64,000 nucleotides of DNA from Pseudobacteriovorax sp. (GTDB lineage: Bacteria > Bdellovibrionota_B > Oligoflexia > Oligoflexales > Oligoflexaceae). Positions 7,823 to 17,151 of the stretch are shown here, piece after piece. A program made the position numbers and the translations under genes. Each line of letters begins with the position of its first letter. Position 1 is the stretch's first letter. The notes beneath the pieces were generated by a model that saw only the letters and a list, made by a program, of their open reading frames with translations, was not told the origin of the DNA and made no database searches. Location of the stretch: positions 159,729 to 223,728 of the forward strand of contig JABSRP010000016.1 of NCBI GenBank assembly GCA_013215145.1, written 5' to 3'.

Positions 7823-8962
7823 ATGTTCCGACTTACGATATTGCCGGTAGCCGTATGGCTACTCGCTTCCTGTGCTACCAATCACCAACCAGTCCCGACA
7901 TCCTGCGATAGTGATTATGCCTTCGATCAGTCTTGCAAGCCATCTCGTGCGGGTTTGATCTTGGCCAACAAAGATCTCGACCGGACGAAACCCTTGGGTC
8001 TTTTTGATGAGGCTGGTTGGATTGCTGATGGCGATTACATCATCGGTGGTTATGACAGCCGATGGCTCATCAAACGGGCTATCAATTCTGCGAAGATCAT
8101 TTGGCAAATACCCATCGAAGCATCTATGGCGATGCCAGTCACTAGCTTTGGTCCGAACTTTCTTACGGGTACCAGAGACGGCAAACTTACGTTGCGAGCC
8201 AAGAGTGATGGAAAAAAAATCTGGGAACAATCTATCGGACGGTTTGCTTTCCGTCGCCCGGTACAGGCTGGCAAAAGCTTACTCGTGACCACTGTAGAGC
8301 AAAAGCTCTTCAGTATCGACGCGACAACAGGAAAAACGAATTGGATCTACGATGCCGGAGGCCCTACAGGGCTAGTTATCTACACCGCTAGTGAGCCCAT
8401 AGTGATCGACCAAACCATTGTCCTTGGTACCTCCGAAGGTAGTCTGCATGGCATCAATTTGGTGTCGGGAAAACGAAGTTGGACCTACGATTTGAGAGCG
8501 CCGTCCTACCGGTTTCGCGATGTCGTCGGCCAAGTCACTCAGATAGGGAACAGCATCGTATTCAGCCGTTATGATGGCGTGGTTTCGGGTTTGCGAATGA
8601 CTGGTGGAACACCAAAGGAAGCCTGGCGTAAAGACCTTAGTGCTATCACCAATAGTAGTTTCCGCAATGGAGTTTTCTACGTCAGTCACCTAAATGGCGA
8701 CTTTAGGGCCCTTGAGGCTTCCAGTGGGCGTGAGCTTTGGAAGGTTAATTTAGGTCAAGGTGCTAACAGTATTTTTCCAACGGAATCTCAGGTATATGTT
8801 GGCGGAACGAATGGCGCGATTGCAGCTATAGCTAGCAAGAACGGTGAGGTTCGTTGGTTTGACGATGTAGCCGGTGCTATTAGCCGTTATCCCGTGATCG
8901 TCAAGGACCGCATCTTTTTCTCAACTGGTTTAAAAGCACTTTACGGTTACCACATCCGCTAG
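7823..8962 (+). CDS. bamB: BamB-like beta-propeller outer-membrane lipoprotein
   Basis: A signal peptide ends in the lipobox LLASC with Cys17 as lipid site. The rest (379 residues) is a series of PQQ-like propeller blades, seen as repeated GxxxxW endings such as GKTNWIYD, GKRSWTYD, GRELWKVN and GEVRWFDD. BamB is an accessory lipoprotein of the Bam complex that inserts beta-barrel proteins into the outer membrane. Position directly behind the YfgM-like gene supports this. An unrelated PQQ-propeller lipoprotein is the main alternative. Confidence 0.8.
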   Translation: MFRLTILPVAVWLLASCATNHQPVPTSCDSDYAFDQSCKPSRAGLILANKDLDRTKPLGLFDEAGWIADGDYIIGGYDSRWLIKRAINSAKIIWQIPIEASMAMPVTSFGPNFLTGTRDGKLTLRAKSDGKKIWEQSIGRFAFRRPVQAGKSLLVTTVEQKLFSIDATTGKTNWIYDAGGPTGLVIYTASEPIVIDQTIVLGTSEGSLHGINLVSGKRSWTYDLRAPSYRFRDVVGQVTQIGNSIVFSRYDGVVSGLRMTGGTPKEAWRKDLSAITNSSFRNGVFYVSHLNGDFRALEASSGRELWKVNLGQGANSIFPTESQVYVGGTNGAIAAIASKNGEVRWFDDVAGAISRYPVIVKDRIFFSTGLKALYGYHIR

Positions 8963-8983
8963 TGCTTTTTCGAGACTGTCTCG

Positions 8984-8998
8984 GTCGGCAAGGCCGAC
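8984..8998. terminator. Short GC hairpin between convergent bamB-like and manC genes
   Basis: GTCGGC (8984-8989) pairs with GCCGAC (8993-8998) around AAG. It lies in the 45-base gap between two convergent genes, where a two-way terminator is expected. The T-rich flanks are poor, so strength is uncertain. Confidence 0.45.
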
Positions 8999-9007
8999 TT
9001 CGGTTTG

Positions 9008-10102
9008 TCATAGATAGCTTTCGTTTTGGTCAGCTTTTAGCGCCTCGACAATCTTCTTCACATCCTGAGCTTTATCCGCCGGACAAACCAGCACTGCACC
9101 TTTAGCCTTCACGACAACAATGTCCTTGAGCCCTAAGCAAGCCACTAGGTCACCATCCGAGTCTGCAGTCACTCCTTCACAGTCAATCAGCATGGTGTTG
9201 CCAAAGGAAATATTGTTTTGCTGATCAGTCGGAAATGTTTTGGCGAGAGCGTCCCAGCTTCCGATATCTTGCCAGCCGATATCCGCGTCGACGACTGAGA
9301 CTTTTTTGCTAACTTCGAGAACAGCATGATCGATCGAGATTTTAGGCAATCCTTGGTAAACCGATCTCAAAGACTCGCTTGGACAGCTGCGAAAACCCAC
9401 TCCTGCCTCAGGTTTGAGACCACGAAGTGCGTTCATAGCCGTGGGAATCGCATGATCTAGCTCGGCGATAATCGTCGGGATTGACCAAACAAAAATACCC
9501 GCGTTCCAAAGAAAATTACCTGACTCAAGATAAGATTTGGCTAGCTCAAGTTCAGGCTTTTCGCGGAAGCTGCTAACCTTGAAAGCGGTCTCAGATAGTG
9601 ACGCGCCACGTTCGATGTACCCATAACCTGTTTCGGGTTTATCCGGAACAATCCCCAATAGACAAAGGTAGCCTTCCTTTGCCGAATCGATAGCGTTTCT
9701 TACAGACTGTTTAAACGCATCGACATTCTCGATAACATGGTCGGCATGAAGAGAGATCATGATAGGAGTGTCAGCACCCTGGTGACGGGTCTCGATATCA
9801 AGGGCTGCTAAGGCAAGGGCATTGGCCGTATTGCGTGCGTCTGGCTCGGCTAAGTAATGGGGGCAGGCCGCACCCGCGATTTGTTTGGTGCTTTCTATTT
9901 GCTGCTCGTGAGTAACAATGAGCCTTCTATCTGGGGCAATAAAACCATCGAGTCGCTTGAGAGTTGTCTCTAACATGGTTTCTTTGGCATTACCGATGGC
10001 ACATAACTGTTTTGGAGACAGTTGTCGCGACTTTGGCCAAAACCTGGTTCCACTTCCACCTGCAAGAATAACGGCGTAGACATTATCGCCAAGCGTTGTC
10101 AT
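9008..10102 (-). CDS. manC: Mannose-1-phosphate guanylyltransferase
   Basis: The 364-residue protein makes GDP-mannose from mannose-1-phosphate and GTP in the cytoplasm, feeding polysaccharide synthesis. It shows the nucleotidyltransferase signature LAGGSGTRFWPKSR (13-26), the SPKQL motif, the LHADHVI segment and the FREKPELE and NAGIFVWS motifs. Length matches the single-function type: there is no C-terminal mannose-6-phosphate isomerase domain. It has no obvious operon partner. The ATG has AAGGAGAT upstream. Confidence 0.92.
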   Translation of the reverse strand: MTTLGDNVYAVILAGGSGTRFWPKSRQLSPKQLCAIGNAKETMLETTLKRLDGFIAPDRRLIVTHEQQIESTKQIAGAACPHYLAEPDARNTANALALAALDIETRHQGADTPIMISLHADHVIENVDAFKQSVRNAIDSAKEGYLCLLGIVPDKPETGYGYIERGASLSETAFKVSSFREKPELELAKSYLESGNFLWNAGIFVWSIPTIIAELDHAIPTAMNALRGLKPEAGVGFRSCPSESLRSVYQGLPKISIDHAVLEVSKKVSVVDADIGWQDIGSWDALAKTFPTDQQNNISFGNTMLIDCEGVTADSDGDLVACLGLKDIVVVKAKGAVLVCPADKAQDVKKIVEALKADQNESYL

Positions 10103-10176
10103 GGGAATCTCCTTGATCGAGTGCTAATGCACAAATATGTCTCATCTAAATGAAAATGACAAGAACCGGAGCGGGG

Positions 10177-11475
10177 TTACTCCACTGTGATTTTTGCAAA
10201 ATCCGATATGGCGTATTTTGGAAACTGCTCGTCTTCGAGGGTTAATAAAAGGTAGTTGCCCATGGCTCGGAGGTATTCCGGCGCTAAAACCTGATCGTCC
10301 AGAAATCGTGCGGTTTCTAAGGCGTAGCTTCTCATGATAGCGGCTTTCCGCGTAAAATCTTTTTCGAGATTTTTACCGGCATCACAATACAACGTGGTCA
10401 GCCACCAAAGGCAGTATGGTTGGAGCGCTGTCTCTGAGTATTTAGAGCAGTAATTCTGCCATTTGACAATGGTATCTTCCATATCACCTTTTGTGCCAAG
10501 CTGACTCCACTCTTTCTGGGGCTCAAGGGCAAGGGGAGCAACCTTGACTCCGTCTTGGGGATGAATGCGAAATTCAAAAATACTATTGGGAGCGTTATAT
10601 TTTGCGACCCTAATGTCTTCGTGGCCGTAGTTTATTTTTATCAGCCGCGATAAGCGATAGAATTCGTCTGGGTTTAGATAAGACTTTGTCATGGGTTGGA
10701 CGAAAGCATAGGCCTCTTTAGTTTCTTTATCGACTCGGGAAAGCGCGAAGTAGAACTTTCCCGTCTTGGGAAAGAAGTTTTTTTGAATCTCTGGGAGGAT
10801 GTTCTTGCTTTGGCCGGTGGTGATGTCCCATATATAGATGCCATCATCGTAACGCTCCGAACCGCTTGCCGTAAAAATGATGGTTTTCTTATCGTCTAGC
10901 CAAAGGAATTCTTGGACTCCGTCATGAGCGGACGGGATAATAAAGTTGCTATCTTGGATCCCGCGAATGATGATCCGCCTGGCGTAAGTCTCCGTATCAA
11001 GAATCAACTGGGCAAAGTACGGGCGGCCCGCAGGTCTGTTGCCAAGTAACAAAGGAGCGGGAAAAATTTGCATCAGCCGCGAACCAAGGGCCTCTTGAGA
11101 GGCGGGGATCCTTTTTAACGCTTTGATCTCGACAATTGATAAATCACGCTCACCTTGAATGCTGTTGGAAATCTCATCCTTTCCGAAGGATTTTACGTAA
11201 TACTCGTCTCTCGACAAAGGAAGGTACGATAGTCGCAATCCGTAGGCATCGTAGGGGTGATAGGAAATGCCTAAAGAGTGGATATAACTTCGGATCTCCC
11301 CGATGGACTCGGGAAGGCGACCAAACTCACTGAAGTAACGATTGATAGCAAGGTGGGTGAGCTTTAATTTTTCTACAGTTGCGGCTCCGCGCCAACGATC
11401 TTGGAGGTTGGTGGGAATAAGGAGCATCCAAGTACTAGCTAGGACAAAAACAATGTATGAGACGATTTTTAACAT
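10177..11475 (-). CDS. Membrane-anchored protein with GspG pseudopilin-like segment
   Basis: I do not recognise the whole protein (432 residues). It starts with a hydrophobic segment (residues 4-21). Residues about 35-110 read like the globular part of a major pseudopilin: a helix with YFSEFGRLPESIGEI, then HPYDAYGLRLSYLPL and YYVKSFGKDE, resembling the D-x-WG-x-PY and S-x-G-x-D pattern of GspG. A middle part has WD/TolB-like strands (DGIYIWDITTGQ), and the C-terminal about 130 residues are helical. It lacks a prepilin cleavage site. It is probably periplasmic and of unknown job. Confidence 0.6.
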   Translation of the reverse strand: MLKIVSYIVFVLASTWMLLIPTNLQDRWRGAATVEKLKLTHLAINRYFSEFGRLPESIGEIRSYIHSLGISYHPYDAYGLRLSYLPLSRDEYYVKSFGKDEISNSIQGERDLSIVEIKALKRIPASQEALGSRLMQIFPAPLLLGNRPAGRPYFAQLILDTETYARRIIIRGIQDSNFIIPSAHDGVQEFLWLDDKKTIIFTASGSERYDDGIYIWDITTGQSKNILPEIQKNFFPKTGKFYFALSRVDKETKEAYAFVQPMTKSYLNPDEFYRLSRLIKINYGHEDIRVAKYNAPNSIFEFRIHPQDGVKVAPLALEPQKEWSQLGTKGDMEDTIVKWQNYCSKYSETALQPYCLWWLTTLYCDAGKNLEKDFTRKAAIMRSYALETARFLDDQVLAPEYLRAMGNYLLLTLEDEQFPKYAISDFAKITVE

Positions 11476-11506
11476 GCCAACTTTTTAATCGAGACCGTAT
11501 TGATGC

Positions 11507-11591
11507 TATAATCATAACTGATCCTAAACAAAACTTGCTACCTGTTTCCGCGTACAACGCGATCTAGTTTCCCTAGGAAACTCAGCTTTTT
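11507..11591 (+). promoter_or_regulatory. Candidate promoter and leader hairpin before a secreted-protein gene
   Basis: TATAAT at 11507-11512 is followed about 55 bases later by a perfect hairpin, AGTTTCC (11566-11572) with GGAAACT (11576-11582), and a T5 run at 11587-11591. It lies 66 bases before the start of the 203-residue secreted-protein gene, so it resembles a leader with an attenuator-like terminator. No strong -35 is visible. Confidence 0.35.
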
Positions 11592-11657
11592 CGGCGAATT
11601 GGGATCCTTGCCAACAAACGAAATATCTCTGTTTTCCACGGGAATGAAAGGGCGGAT

Positions 11658-12269
11658 ATGAAATCCTTGTTCATCGCGATACTATCAGAAAAGATCGGAA
11701 AAGTTGGGCTTTTTGCCCTGTGTTGTGTGGCGCCTTTGGGCATGGGTGTCAATCATCTGGCAGCTCAGACTATCGATCCTGGAGATACCTTCGTTCGTCT
11801 CCCAAAAGCTCCTAAAAAAGAAGCCAGAGTTAGACTAGGAATCAAGCTAGTCCCTTATCAGAAGGTAAAAGTACGAACTTCGGCTGGTACGGACCAGATC
11901 CGATTTACAAAAACTCGCCCCATTATTCGAAACATTCGTGCCCAGATCAGTAAGGTAAATCATTTCTATATTGGCGACTGGCACATTGAAGCAGAACCAA
12001 AAAAATGGGATAAGATCGCCAAAAACTTGACGTATCAGCTCCGCTTGTACAAACGATATGGCAAAGACAAGAATCTGGAAGAGTATGTTGGCAGTATGGT
12101 TGTTTCGGGTCAACTAAAGGGTAGCCAATTCCTATATGCCTTCCAAGGCAAAGAGGCACTGCTTTACAAAAACCGGAACCAACACTCCATAGTGGAGCTG
12201 CACGTCATGCCACCCATCGAACCACGCAGAGTGTCTGATGTCGCACGAAAAAAAGGTGCAAAGCGCTAG
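11658..12269 (+). CDS. Secreted protein of unknown function
   Basis: The 203-residue product has a long signal peptide with its hydrophobic core at about residues 14-36 (LFALCCVAPLGMGV) and a likely cleavage after LAAQ. The mature part is basic and beta-rich with no recognised motif. GGGCGG precedes the ATG. It stands alone between a leftward gene and the truncated haemoglobin gene 44 bases downstream. Confidence 0.65.
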   Translation: MKSLFIAILSEKIGKVGLFALCCVAPLGMGVNHLAAQTIDPGDTFVRLPKAPKKEARVRLGIKLVPYQKVKVRTSAGTDQIRFTKTRPIIRNIRAQISKVNHFYIGDWHIEAEPKKWDKIAKNLTYQLRLYKRYGKDKNLEEYVGSMVVSGQLKGSQFLYAFQGKEALLYKNRNQHSIVELHVMPPIEPRRVSDVARKKGAKR

Positions 12270-12313
12270 ACTAACGATATAGCCACGTATATGCTCTCTT
12301 TGATGAGTTGACG

Positions 12314-12715
12314 ATGGATGTCAATTGTTTAGAGAGTCTCATGAAATCGAATCTATACAATGTGATTGGTGAAACGAAAATCCGGGCAGCTATCGCCAAC
12401 TTTTACGAGAAAGCTTTCCGCGACCCGATTATCGGTCATCAGTTTTTTCATTCAGACATAGAGCAACTGATAGAAAAACAAAGCGCTTTTACGATTTCTG
12501 CTTTTGGTGGTCCAAAATGCTATCAAGGACGAGACATGAGAGAGGCGCATCGAAAGCTGCCCATCAACAAAGCTCAATTTGATCGTCGTCAGGTTCTTAT
12601 GGCCGAGTCTTTGGATGCGGTGGGCATTCCAAATGACGAAAAAAAAGCCTGGCTAGATGCCGAAGAGGCCTTTCGCTCATTGGTGATCTCAACGGATAAG
12701 CCCTGCCATAAATAA
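12314..12715 (+). CDS. Truncated haemoglobin
   Basis: The roughly 133-residue protein matches the two-over-two truncated globin family, which binds haem and diatomic gases in the cytoplasm. Visible are a B-helix FYEKAFRDP segment with aromatic residues at B9/B10, a FGGPKCYQGRDM loop, and the proximal histidine His79 in REAHRKL, followed by the KAQFD stretch. The ATG at 12314 is preferred over an upstream in-frame TTG at 12308. An internal ATG nine codons later is also possible since no clear ribosome site is seen. Roles in the family include NO detoxification or oxygen handling; the one here is unknown. Confidence 0.85.
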   Translation: MDVNCLESLMKSNLYNVIGETKIRAAIANFYEKAFRDPIIGHQFFHSDIEQLIEKQSAFTISAFGGPKCYQGRDMREAHRKLPINKAQFDRRQVLMAESLDAVGIPNDEKKAWLDAEEAFRSLVISTDKPCHK

Positions 12716-12729
12716 CCTCAATCGTCCTA

Positions 12730-14106
12730 CTATCTCGGGTTAGACAGCTTTTCGTTGTCTTTACCACGGAACAATAATCGCAGTGGCACGTTGCCAAATC
12801 CAAGGTCTTTTCTAAAGCGTTTGACCAGATACCTCTTATAGGACTCCTGAATCTCACCGGCAACGTTACATTTGACGACTATGGTAGGGGGACTAGTTCG
12901 TACCTGAGTCGCGAAGTAGAATTTCACTCGCTTATTAAACTTACGAATGAGGGCTGGGGTGTGCTCATGGACAGCTCGTTCGAGGACTTCGTTGATCCTA
13001 GCGGTTGGTATCCGGATTTGATAGCTAGCTGTTAGGCTTTCCACCTCTTTCATGATGTTGTGGATCCGCTGATTTTGCAGGCATGAGGTGAACAGTATAG
13101 GAAAATAAGAGATGTTCTTAAGCTTTTCCCTAATATCTAATTCGATCTCTCGAGCCGTATTCGAGTCTTTGTCAGGAACCAAATCCCATTTATTGACTAC
13201 GATGAGAAGGGGTTTGTATCGATCCGCAGCAAGAGACGCTAGTCTTGCATCTTGGTCTGAAATTTCTTCATCAGCTGTGATCACCAAGACGACGACATCG
13301 GCCTGTTCAATGGTGCGAAGGCTTCTGATAACGCTAAGACCCTCGATTTTATCAAAGATTTTCTTTTTGCGCCTAACGCCCGCTGTGTCCAGCAATGTAT
13401 AGTGATTTTTGTTGAACACTATGGGTGTGTCGACGGTATCTCTTGTGGTACCGGCAACCTCAGAAACAAGAGACCTCTGTTCGCCGCAAAGACGGTTGAG
13501 GATGGAACTTTTTCCGGCATTGGGTCGTCCGATTAAAGCGATTTTTGTCGTAGGAATGTTGACGTCGGTTTTGATGAGGGTGCAGACCTCAGAAAGCTTG
13601 GTTTCAATCGCTTCCGATAGCTCCCAAATTCCGCGATTGTGAGCGGCACTGCAGGTAAGGATGTCGTCGTTGACTCCGAGTTCATAAAATTCCCACATGG
13701 CTGTGGTTTGTTCTAGACCATCAATTTTGTTGGCGACATAGACCACAGGTTTTTGGATTTTCTTGAGGTAATTCACCAATTCCAAATCGTGAGGATGAAC
13801 ACCGGCGCGGCTATCTAATACCATCAATACAACGTCAGACTCTTTGATAGCGACTTCGGTTTGTTCCCAGACAATATTCTTCGAAAACGGTTGATAATAA
13901 AGATCTTTAGTTTCGAATCCACCAGTATCGATTACCGTATAACCAGTTTCATCTTCCTTAATCGATGACACCATTCCGTACAGACGATCTCGCGTCACGC
14001 CAGGGCGATCGTGAATCAAGGCACTGTTGCTTTTTGTTAGTCGGTTAAACAGAGTCGATTTACCAACATTAGGTCGACCGATAATGGCCACTAATCCTTG
14101 GTCCAT
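12730..14106 (-). CDS. der: Ribosome biogenesis GTPase Der
   Basis: The 458-residue protein has the unique tandem GTPase pair of Der (EngA), needed for 50S ribosome assembly. The first P-loop is GRPNVGKSTLFNRL, with VANKIDG later. The second is GRPNAGKSSILNRL, with VVNKWDL. A C-terminal KH-like domain carries FATQVRTSPPTIVV. Lengths and order are standard. It lies 13 bases after rnc, so rnc-der form a leftward operon. Confidence 0.97.
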   Translation of the reverse strand: MDQGLVAIIGRPNVGKSTLFNRLTKSNSALIHDRPGVTRDRLYGMVSSIKEDETGYTVIDTGGFETKDLYYQPFSKNIVWEQTEVAIKESDVVLMVLDSRAGVHPHDLELVNYLKKIQKPVVYVANKIDGLEQTTAMWEFYELGVNDDILTCSAAHNRGIWELSEAIETKLSEVCTLIKTDVNIPTTKIALIGRPNAGKSSILNRLCGEQRSLVSEVAGTTRDTVDTPIVFNKNHYTLLDTAGVRRKKKIFDKIEGLSVIRSLRTIEQADVVVLVITADEEISDQDARLASLAADRYKPLLIVVNKWDLVPDKDSNTAREIELDIREKLKNISYFPILFTSCLQNQRIHNIMKEVESLTASYQIRIPTARINEVLERAVHEHTPALIRKFNKRVKFYFATQVRTSPPTIVVKCNVAGEIQESYKRYLVKRFRKDLGFGNVPLRLLFRGKDNEKLSNPR

Positions 14107-14119
14107 GATTGATTCCTTA

Positions 14120-14956
14120 CTATAACTGTAAAGACTCGTTTAAAGGGACATAACCTGTCTCTTTAAACGAATCTTTGGTTAAAATATGTGGGTTTTGCGC
14201 TAAAAACTCTAAGGCTTTTCGCGCAGCATTTTGCGACGCTTTCTTTTTATTCGTGCCTTCCGCCCTAGCTAGCACGACTGATTTAAACGAAACTTCAATG
14301 CTAAAAACTTTGTTATGATCCGGTCCCGACTCACCAATAAGGGTATAGCTAGGTGTTTGTTTGCAGGATCGTTGGGTCAGCTCTTGAAGTCGGGTTTTAA
14401 AGTCCTCTTGAATCAGGTCCTCTAATTTGCCTGACAGCAGAGGTTGAAACAATCCAAGAATGACCGACTCGGCCACCTCAAATCCACCATCTAGATAAAT
14501 AGCTCCCAGCAAGGCCTCAAAGGCATCGGCGAGAACAGATATCTTCTTGTGACCTTCGGCTCTCATCTCACCGACGCTAAACAGCAGCATCTGGCCTAAG
14601 CCAATGGATTTTGCGATTCCTGCTAGGGACTTCTCGTTGACCAGAGCCGCGCGAATTTTGGAAAGATTGCCTTCGGCAAAGTTTTCTGGATGCAACGTCA
14701 GGTGTGTTGACAAAGCCAGGCTGAGTATTGAGTCTCCTAGAAACTCGAGCCTCTCGTTCCAGGGCAGTGATATCTTCTTTTTTCGCTGAACTTCTTGAGC
14801 TGCCGAGCTATGAGTCAAGGCTTCAAATAAAAGCTCAGGCTTTTGAAATTGGTAACCAGTCGCTTTCTCTATAGCGGCTAAAGATTCCGATAGACTGTTC
14901 TGCCAGGAAAGGCTCACATTTTTGTAGGGGGAATGTTCAGTAGTCTTAATCGACAT
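14120..14956 (-). CDS. rnc: Ribonuclease III
   Basis: The 278-residue endonuclease cleaves double-stranded RNA in rRNA maturation and mRNA control. The signature NERLEFLGDSILSLAL sits in the N-terminal catalytic domain, with the second acidic cluster in LADAFEALLGAIYLDGG. The C-terminal double-stranded RNA-binding domain ends in NKKKASQNAARKALEFL. The N-terminus is about 25 residues longer than usual, so a later start is possible. It is co-transcribed with der. Confidence 0.96.
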   Translation of the reverse strand: MSIKTTEHSPYKNVSLSWQNSLSESLAAIEKATGYQFQKPELLFEALTHSSAAQEVQRKKKISLPWNERLEFLGDSILSLALSTHLTLHPENFAEGNLSKIRAALVNEKSLAGIAKSIGLGQMLLFSVGEMRAEGHKKISVLADAFEALLGAIYLDGGFEVAESVILGLFQPLLSGKLEDLIQEDFKTRLQELTQRSCKQTPSYTLIGESGPDHNKVFSIEVSFKSVVLARAEGTNKKKASQNAARKALEFLAQNPHILTKDSFKETGYVPLNESLQL

Positions 14957-15101
14957 GTTTAGGAACTCGTAGAGTTAATTTGAGCGACGCGCCATTATAT
15001 TCGTACTTGCCTAATAATCAAGCTGAATCTTTCGTTACGCAAAGCTCGGATTTCCATGTATTCTAATGATATTGTTCGGGTAAATCCCTTTGGAGTTTGG
15101 T

Positions 15102-16130
15102 TTGATACGTAAACTATTAAAATATATAGTTTTTTTAGGTCTTTTAGCCATAGTTGGGCTGTTTGGTGGCCGTGCCTATCTGGATAGCTGGTCCAAAAAA
15201 GAGGTGATGGTGGAGAAAGCTGCGATCATACATTTTCCCAGCGGTACTAGACTAGATGAGTTATCTGGGACGCTATCAGCCTCAGGGCTAATCGACGATC
15301 CCCTACTGTTCAATTTGTGGGTGAGGCAGCAAAAAACTTATGGTCAATATCAAGCGGGGGTGTATCGGTTTAGCGGCGCGATTACCCCGAAAATCATTCA
15401 AGACAAGATCATATCAGGGGTCTCTTATAATCCGATCGTCTTGCAGTTTGTGATCCCAGAAGGCTTTACCTTGGAGCAAACGCTGAGACGGTTGGTGGCT
15501 AATAATGTGGGGGACTACGATGAGCTTTACAAATTAAGTCGTGATAAGGCTTTTCTGAAGTCCCTCAATGTCAAATCTCCGACTCTTGAAGGCTACCTAT
15601 ATCCCGCAACCTACTCATTTACGGCTCGCGAGCCGGCAAAAGCAGTGCTGAAAAAAATGGTGAATACCTTCTGGGAAAACCTTCCCAAAGACTATGAAAA
15701 AAACGTCAAGAAAAAAGGATTGAGCTTGCATGAAGCGATAACCTTTGCCTCTCTCATTGAAAAAGAAACCCAACACGACGATGAACGATCCTTGGTTTCT
15801 GAAGTAATTTGGAGCCGATTAAAAAACCGCGAGCCAATTGCCATCGATGCGGCTATAATCTACGGCATAGAAGACTACGATGGTGATATCAAATGGAAGC
15901 ACCTGAGGGATAAGTCAAACCCCTACAATACCAGGGTGCACAAAGGCTTGCCTCCAGGGCCCATTGGTGCGGTGTCGGCAGCATCTCTTGAAGCCATCTT
16001 AACACCGACCAACTTTGGCTATTATTATTACGTGGTCATAGGGGGGACGAATCGCCATCATTTTTCCAAAACTTTGAAAGAGCACAACAAACATGTTCAG
16101 CTCTATCTCGATTATATCAAAAGGAAATAG
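15102..16130 (+). CDS. mltG: Endolytic murein transglycosylase MltG
   Basis: MltG (YceG) cuts nascent glycan strands in the periplasm while anchored in the inner membrane, setting glycan chain length. The chosen TTG at 15102 has GGAG six bases upstream (15092-15095); an in-frame TTG four codons earlier overlaps that site. One membrane span occupies about residues 6-25. The catalytic region shows ASLIEKETQHDDE with the catalytic Glu, AIIYG, YNTRVHKGLPPGPI and NFGYYYYVV. About 342 residues is the normal length. Confidence 0.93.
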   Translation: MIRKLLKYIVFLGLLAIVGLFGGRAYLDSWSKKEVMVEKAAIIHFPSGTRLDELSGTLSASGLIDDPLLFNLWVRQQKTYGQYQAGVYRFSGAITPKIIQDKIISGVSYNPIVLQFVIPEGFTLEQTLRRLVANNVGDYDELYKLSRDKAFLKSLNVKSPTLEGYLYPATYSFTAREPAKAVLKKMVNTFWENLPKDYEKNVKKKGLSLHEAITFASLIEKETQHDDERSLVSEVIWSRLKNREPIAIDAAIIYGIEDYDGDIKWKHLRDKSNPYNTRVHKGLPPGPIGAVSAASLEAILTPTNFGYYYYVVIGGTNRHHFSKTLKEHNKHVQLYLDYIKRK

Positions 16131-16175
16131 CGTCTCAGGTGAAGACGTTTGTATTGACAGAAAAGGGGGACAGTT

Positions 16176-16553
16176 ATGGCAAAAAAAGGCACAATAGACG
16201 ATCGGAAAAGTCAGCGCCTACCCGTACAACTACTCGTCGATTATCGCTCTCAAAATGGTCACTACCTATTCGACTTTTGTCGAGATTTGGGCACAGGGGG
16301 AGTCTTTATTGAGACAAAGTCACCATTGGCAACTGGTGAAGAGGTTTCTTTAACCTTTACCATTCCGGATAGCAAGGAAACCCTAAATGCCACTGGCAAG
16401 GTCATTTGGGTACAAAAAGAGGTCCCTGAAAAAGAATTGACTGCTGGCATGGGTGTTCAATTTGACGAGTTCACGGCTGAACAAAGGACCTTGCTTCAGG
16501 ATTTTATCAGACGCTACCATGGGGAAGACTTTGGACAAGAGCAAGGCGCCTAA
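16176..16553 (+). CDS. Single-domain PilZ protein
   Basis: The 125-residue protein is a stand-alone PilZ domain of the type common in myxobacteria and relatives. It has an Arg-rich start (DDRKSQRLPVQLLVDY, bearing an RxxxR-like cluster), the GTGGVFIET turn in place of the canonical D/NxSxxG, and strands ending VIWVQKE. PilZ domains bind cyclic di-GMP and act on pili, motility or enzymes. The GGGGGAC ribosome site is strong. It lies 46 bases after mltG. Confidence 0.88.
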   Translation: MAKKGTIDDRKSQRLPVQLLVDYRSQNGHYLFDFCRDLGTGGVFIETKSPLATGEEVSLTFTIPDSKETLNATGKVIWVQKEVPEKELTAGMGVQFDEFTAEQRTLLQDFIRRYHGEDFGQEQGA

Positions 16554-16647
16554 TCGCCGCTATGGATAGGATTTTGCCCTCTGGTAATTTGTTAGGATCC
16601 TGTGCTAGTATGCGGCAGAATATCACTTCCCCTATCTGGAGGTTCGC

Positions 16648-17061
16648 ATGCATCTGATTTGGAAACGACCCGACGGCTTTCACAACGCCACCCCTGATGA
16701 CTACCATGTTGTGGATTTGGGGGCTAGTTTCCGACTCTGGCTTCACAAATCTGACAGGGATCAGTATCCATTTCGTGTCGCAGGAGGTTGGGAAGAGCGC
16801 GAAGCTACGATTCGGCTGAACAATCTAGTGAATTTGGCTCTTGCCGGTGTAGACGATTGGGTCACGAAGCTCAATCACGATTACGATCACTCCATGGCTG
16901 ACGATCGAAACAAGTACTTTGCCAACCTATTGAACTGGATTGACGAGTTACACAAGGGTGCAAAAGGTGACACCTGGGAAGTAGAGCTGCTGCAGCAGGC
17001 TATGGTGTTTACAAAAGGAAAGATCGAAAGCGCACGCGGAAAATTCCTCGAAGATTCCTAG
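16648..17061 (+). CDS. Conserved-looking cytoplasmic protein of unknown function
   Basis: The 137-residue protein is not recognised. The N-terminal 60 residues look like a small beta domain (DYHVVDLGASFRLWLH, PFRVAGGWEE); the rest is helical with an acidic/aromatic region (LNHDYDHSMADDRN). There is no signal peptide. GGAGG precedes the ATG at good spacing, which supports expression. It could follow the PilZ gene in one transcript. Confidence 0.65.
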   Translation: MHLIWKRPDGFHNATPDDYHVVDLGASFRLWLHKSDRDQYPFRVAGGWEEREATIRLNNLVNLALAGVDDWVTKLNHDYDHSMADDRNKYFANLLNWIDELHKGAKGDTWEVELLQQAMVFTKGKIESARGKFLEDS

Positions 17062-17151
17062 AACGAAATCCTTACGTTCTAGTTATAAAAAGCCTCAGTT
17101 CCGTCATCGACCTTACTCCTACAGGTCGCTTTAAATCTTACGTTGCGTAAG
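17058..17151 (+). other. Three consecutive small hairpins
   Basis: Three perfect hairpins follow each other: CTAGAACG (17058-17065) with CGTTCTAG (17075-17082), CGACCT (17108-17113) with AGGTCG (17123-17128), and CTTACG (17137-17142) with CGTAAG (17146-17151). The first overlaps the stop of the preceding gene and may terminate it. The others sit in the long leader of the following beta-barrel-like gene. The remaining gap up to 17321 shows nothing else. Confidence 0.4.
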
